A stretch of DNA of 5,426 nucleotides. Origin: CAYNEO01 sp964396245. GTDB taxonomy: Bacteria; Zixibacteria; MSB-5A5; GN15; FEB-12. The notes below the pieces were generated by a model. That model saw only the letters and a list, made by a program, of their open reading frames with translations. It did no database searches and was not told the origin of the DNA. Below are positions 5,319-5,426 of the stretch, piece after piece. A program made the translations under genes and the position numbers. Location of the stretch: the NCBI GenBank assembly GCA_964396245.1, contig CAYNEO010000087.1, positions 1 through 5,426 on the forward strand. The letters are read 5' to 3'. Each line of letters opens with the position of its first letter. Within the stretch, counting starts at the first letter, position 1.

Positions 5319-5426
5319 CCGGGAAACGTATGCATGTTCCCGAAAGACTCCCGAGGCTTTTGGCGGGTGGTGACGACGGGCAGGGCGGTCCCGTCGCCAA
5401 CACCAGCAACATAATCACTATTGTCG
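5277..5426. repeat. Dispersed direct repeat, copy B (truncated by window end)
   Basis: Second copy of the repeat at 17-167, same orientation, about 5.26 kb away, about 83% identical by manual alignment. The conserved palindrome CGACGGG (5374-5380) with CCCGTCG (5390-5396) and its 9-base loop are unchanged inside an invariant block at 5372-5398. The copies differ mainly in the stretch between the terminator and the palindrome and in the terminator loop. Sequence beyond 5426 is needed to find the boundary. Confidence 0.85.

Noticed and set aside
5164..5418. 84-codon minus-strand frame across the right repeat
   Set aside because: It passes through the terminator and the candidate RNA stems and has no ribosome-binding site. 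The corresponding frame in the left repeat has diverged without a coding pattern.
17..5426. Composite transposon or integrated mobile element framed by the direct repeats
   Set aside because: There is no transposase, integrase, target-site duplication or terminal inverted repeat. GIY-YIG proteins alone do not establish mobility.
1..5426. CRISPR array or recognisable defence cassette
   Set aside because: No regularly spaced short repeats and no Cas, restriction-modification or toxin-antitoxin signatures are visible.

Overview
This window looks bacterial: its three confident genes each have a strong Shine-Dalgarno sequence (GGAGG type), and several hairpins followed by T-runs look like Rho-independent terminators. 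Base composition is close to half G+C by eye. No gene here fixes the phylum. The kinase is of a kind common in environmental, signalling-rich bacteria, so I do not assign a taxon.

Layout. Positions 1-167 hold a terminator-like hairpin and the first copy of a dispersed repeat of about 150 bp. Positions 168-771 are non-coding, with one strong inverted repeat (253-302) and a weak candidate promoter/operator near 649-677. Positions 772-3681 (+) encode a 969-residue cytoplasmic hybrid of sensor modules: coiled coil, four PAS domains, GAF, coiled coil, HisKA, HATPase. It has a complete set of kinase motifs but no receiver domain and no adjacent response regulator. Positions 3682-3950 are a convergent intergenic stretch with several small hairpins. 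Positions 3951-4271 (-) and 4469-4810 (-) encode two small paralogous GIY-YIG domain proteins. They align without gaps over their first 100 residues at roughly one third identity. They are separated by a 197-bp spacer rich in perfect inverted repeats. Positions 4811-5070 contain two perfect 13-bp palindromes upstream of the GIY-YIG pair and a possible 24-codon leader ORF that runs into a terminator at 5071-5131. Positions 5141-5318 look like an independent non-coding transcription unit: promoter, two hairpins, strong terminator. That terminator is also the start of the second copy of the terminal repeat, which continues to the window end.

How the parts relate. The kinase and the GIY-YIG genes converge and are probably separate transcription units; nothing links them functionally. 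The two GIY-YIG genes point the same way and are probably expressed together, right to left. The whole block lies between two direct copies of a terminator-plus-palindrome repeat. This is compatible with recombination or insertion between dispersed repeats, but no transposase or integrase is present. The least ordinary parts are the tandem GIY-YIG genes with their structured spacer, the Cys quartet and altered catalytic position in the upstream paralogue, and the candidate small RNA at the right edge.
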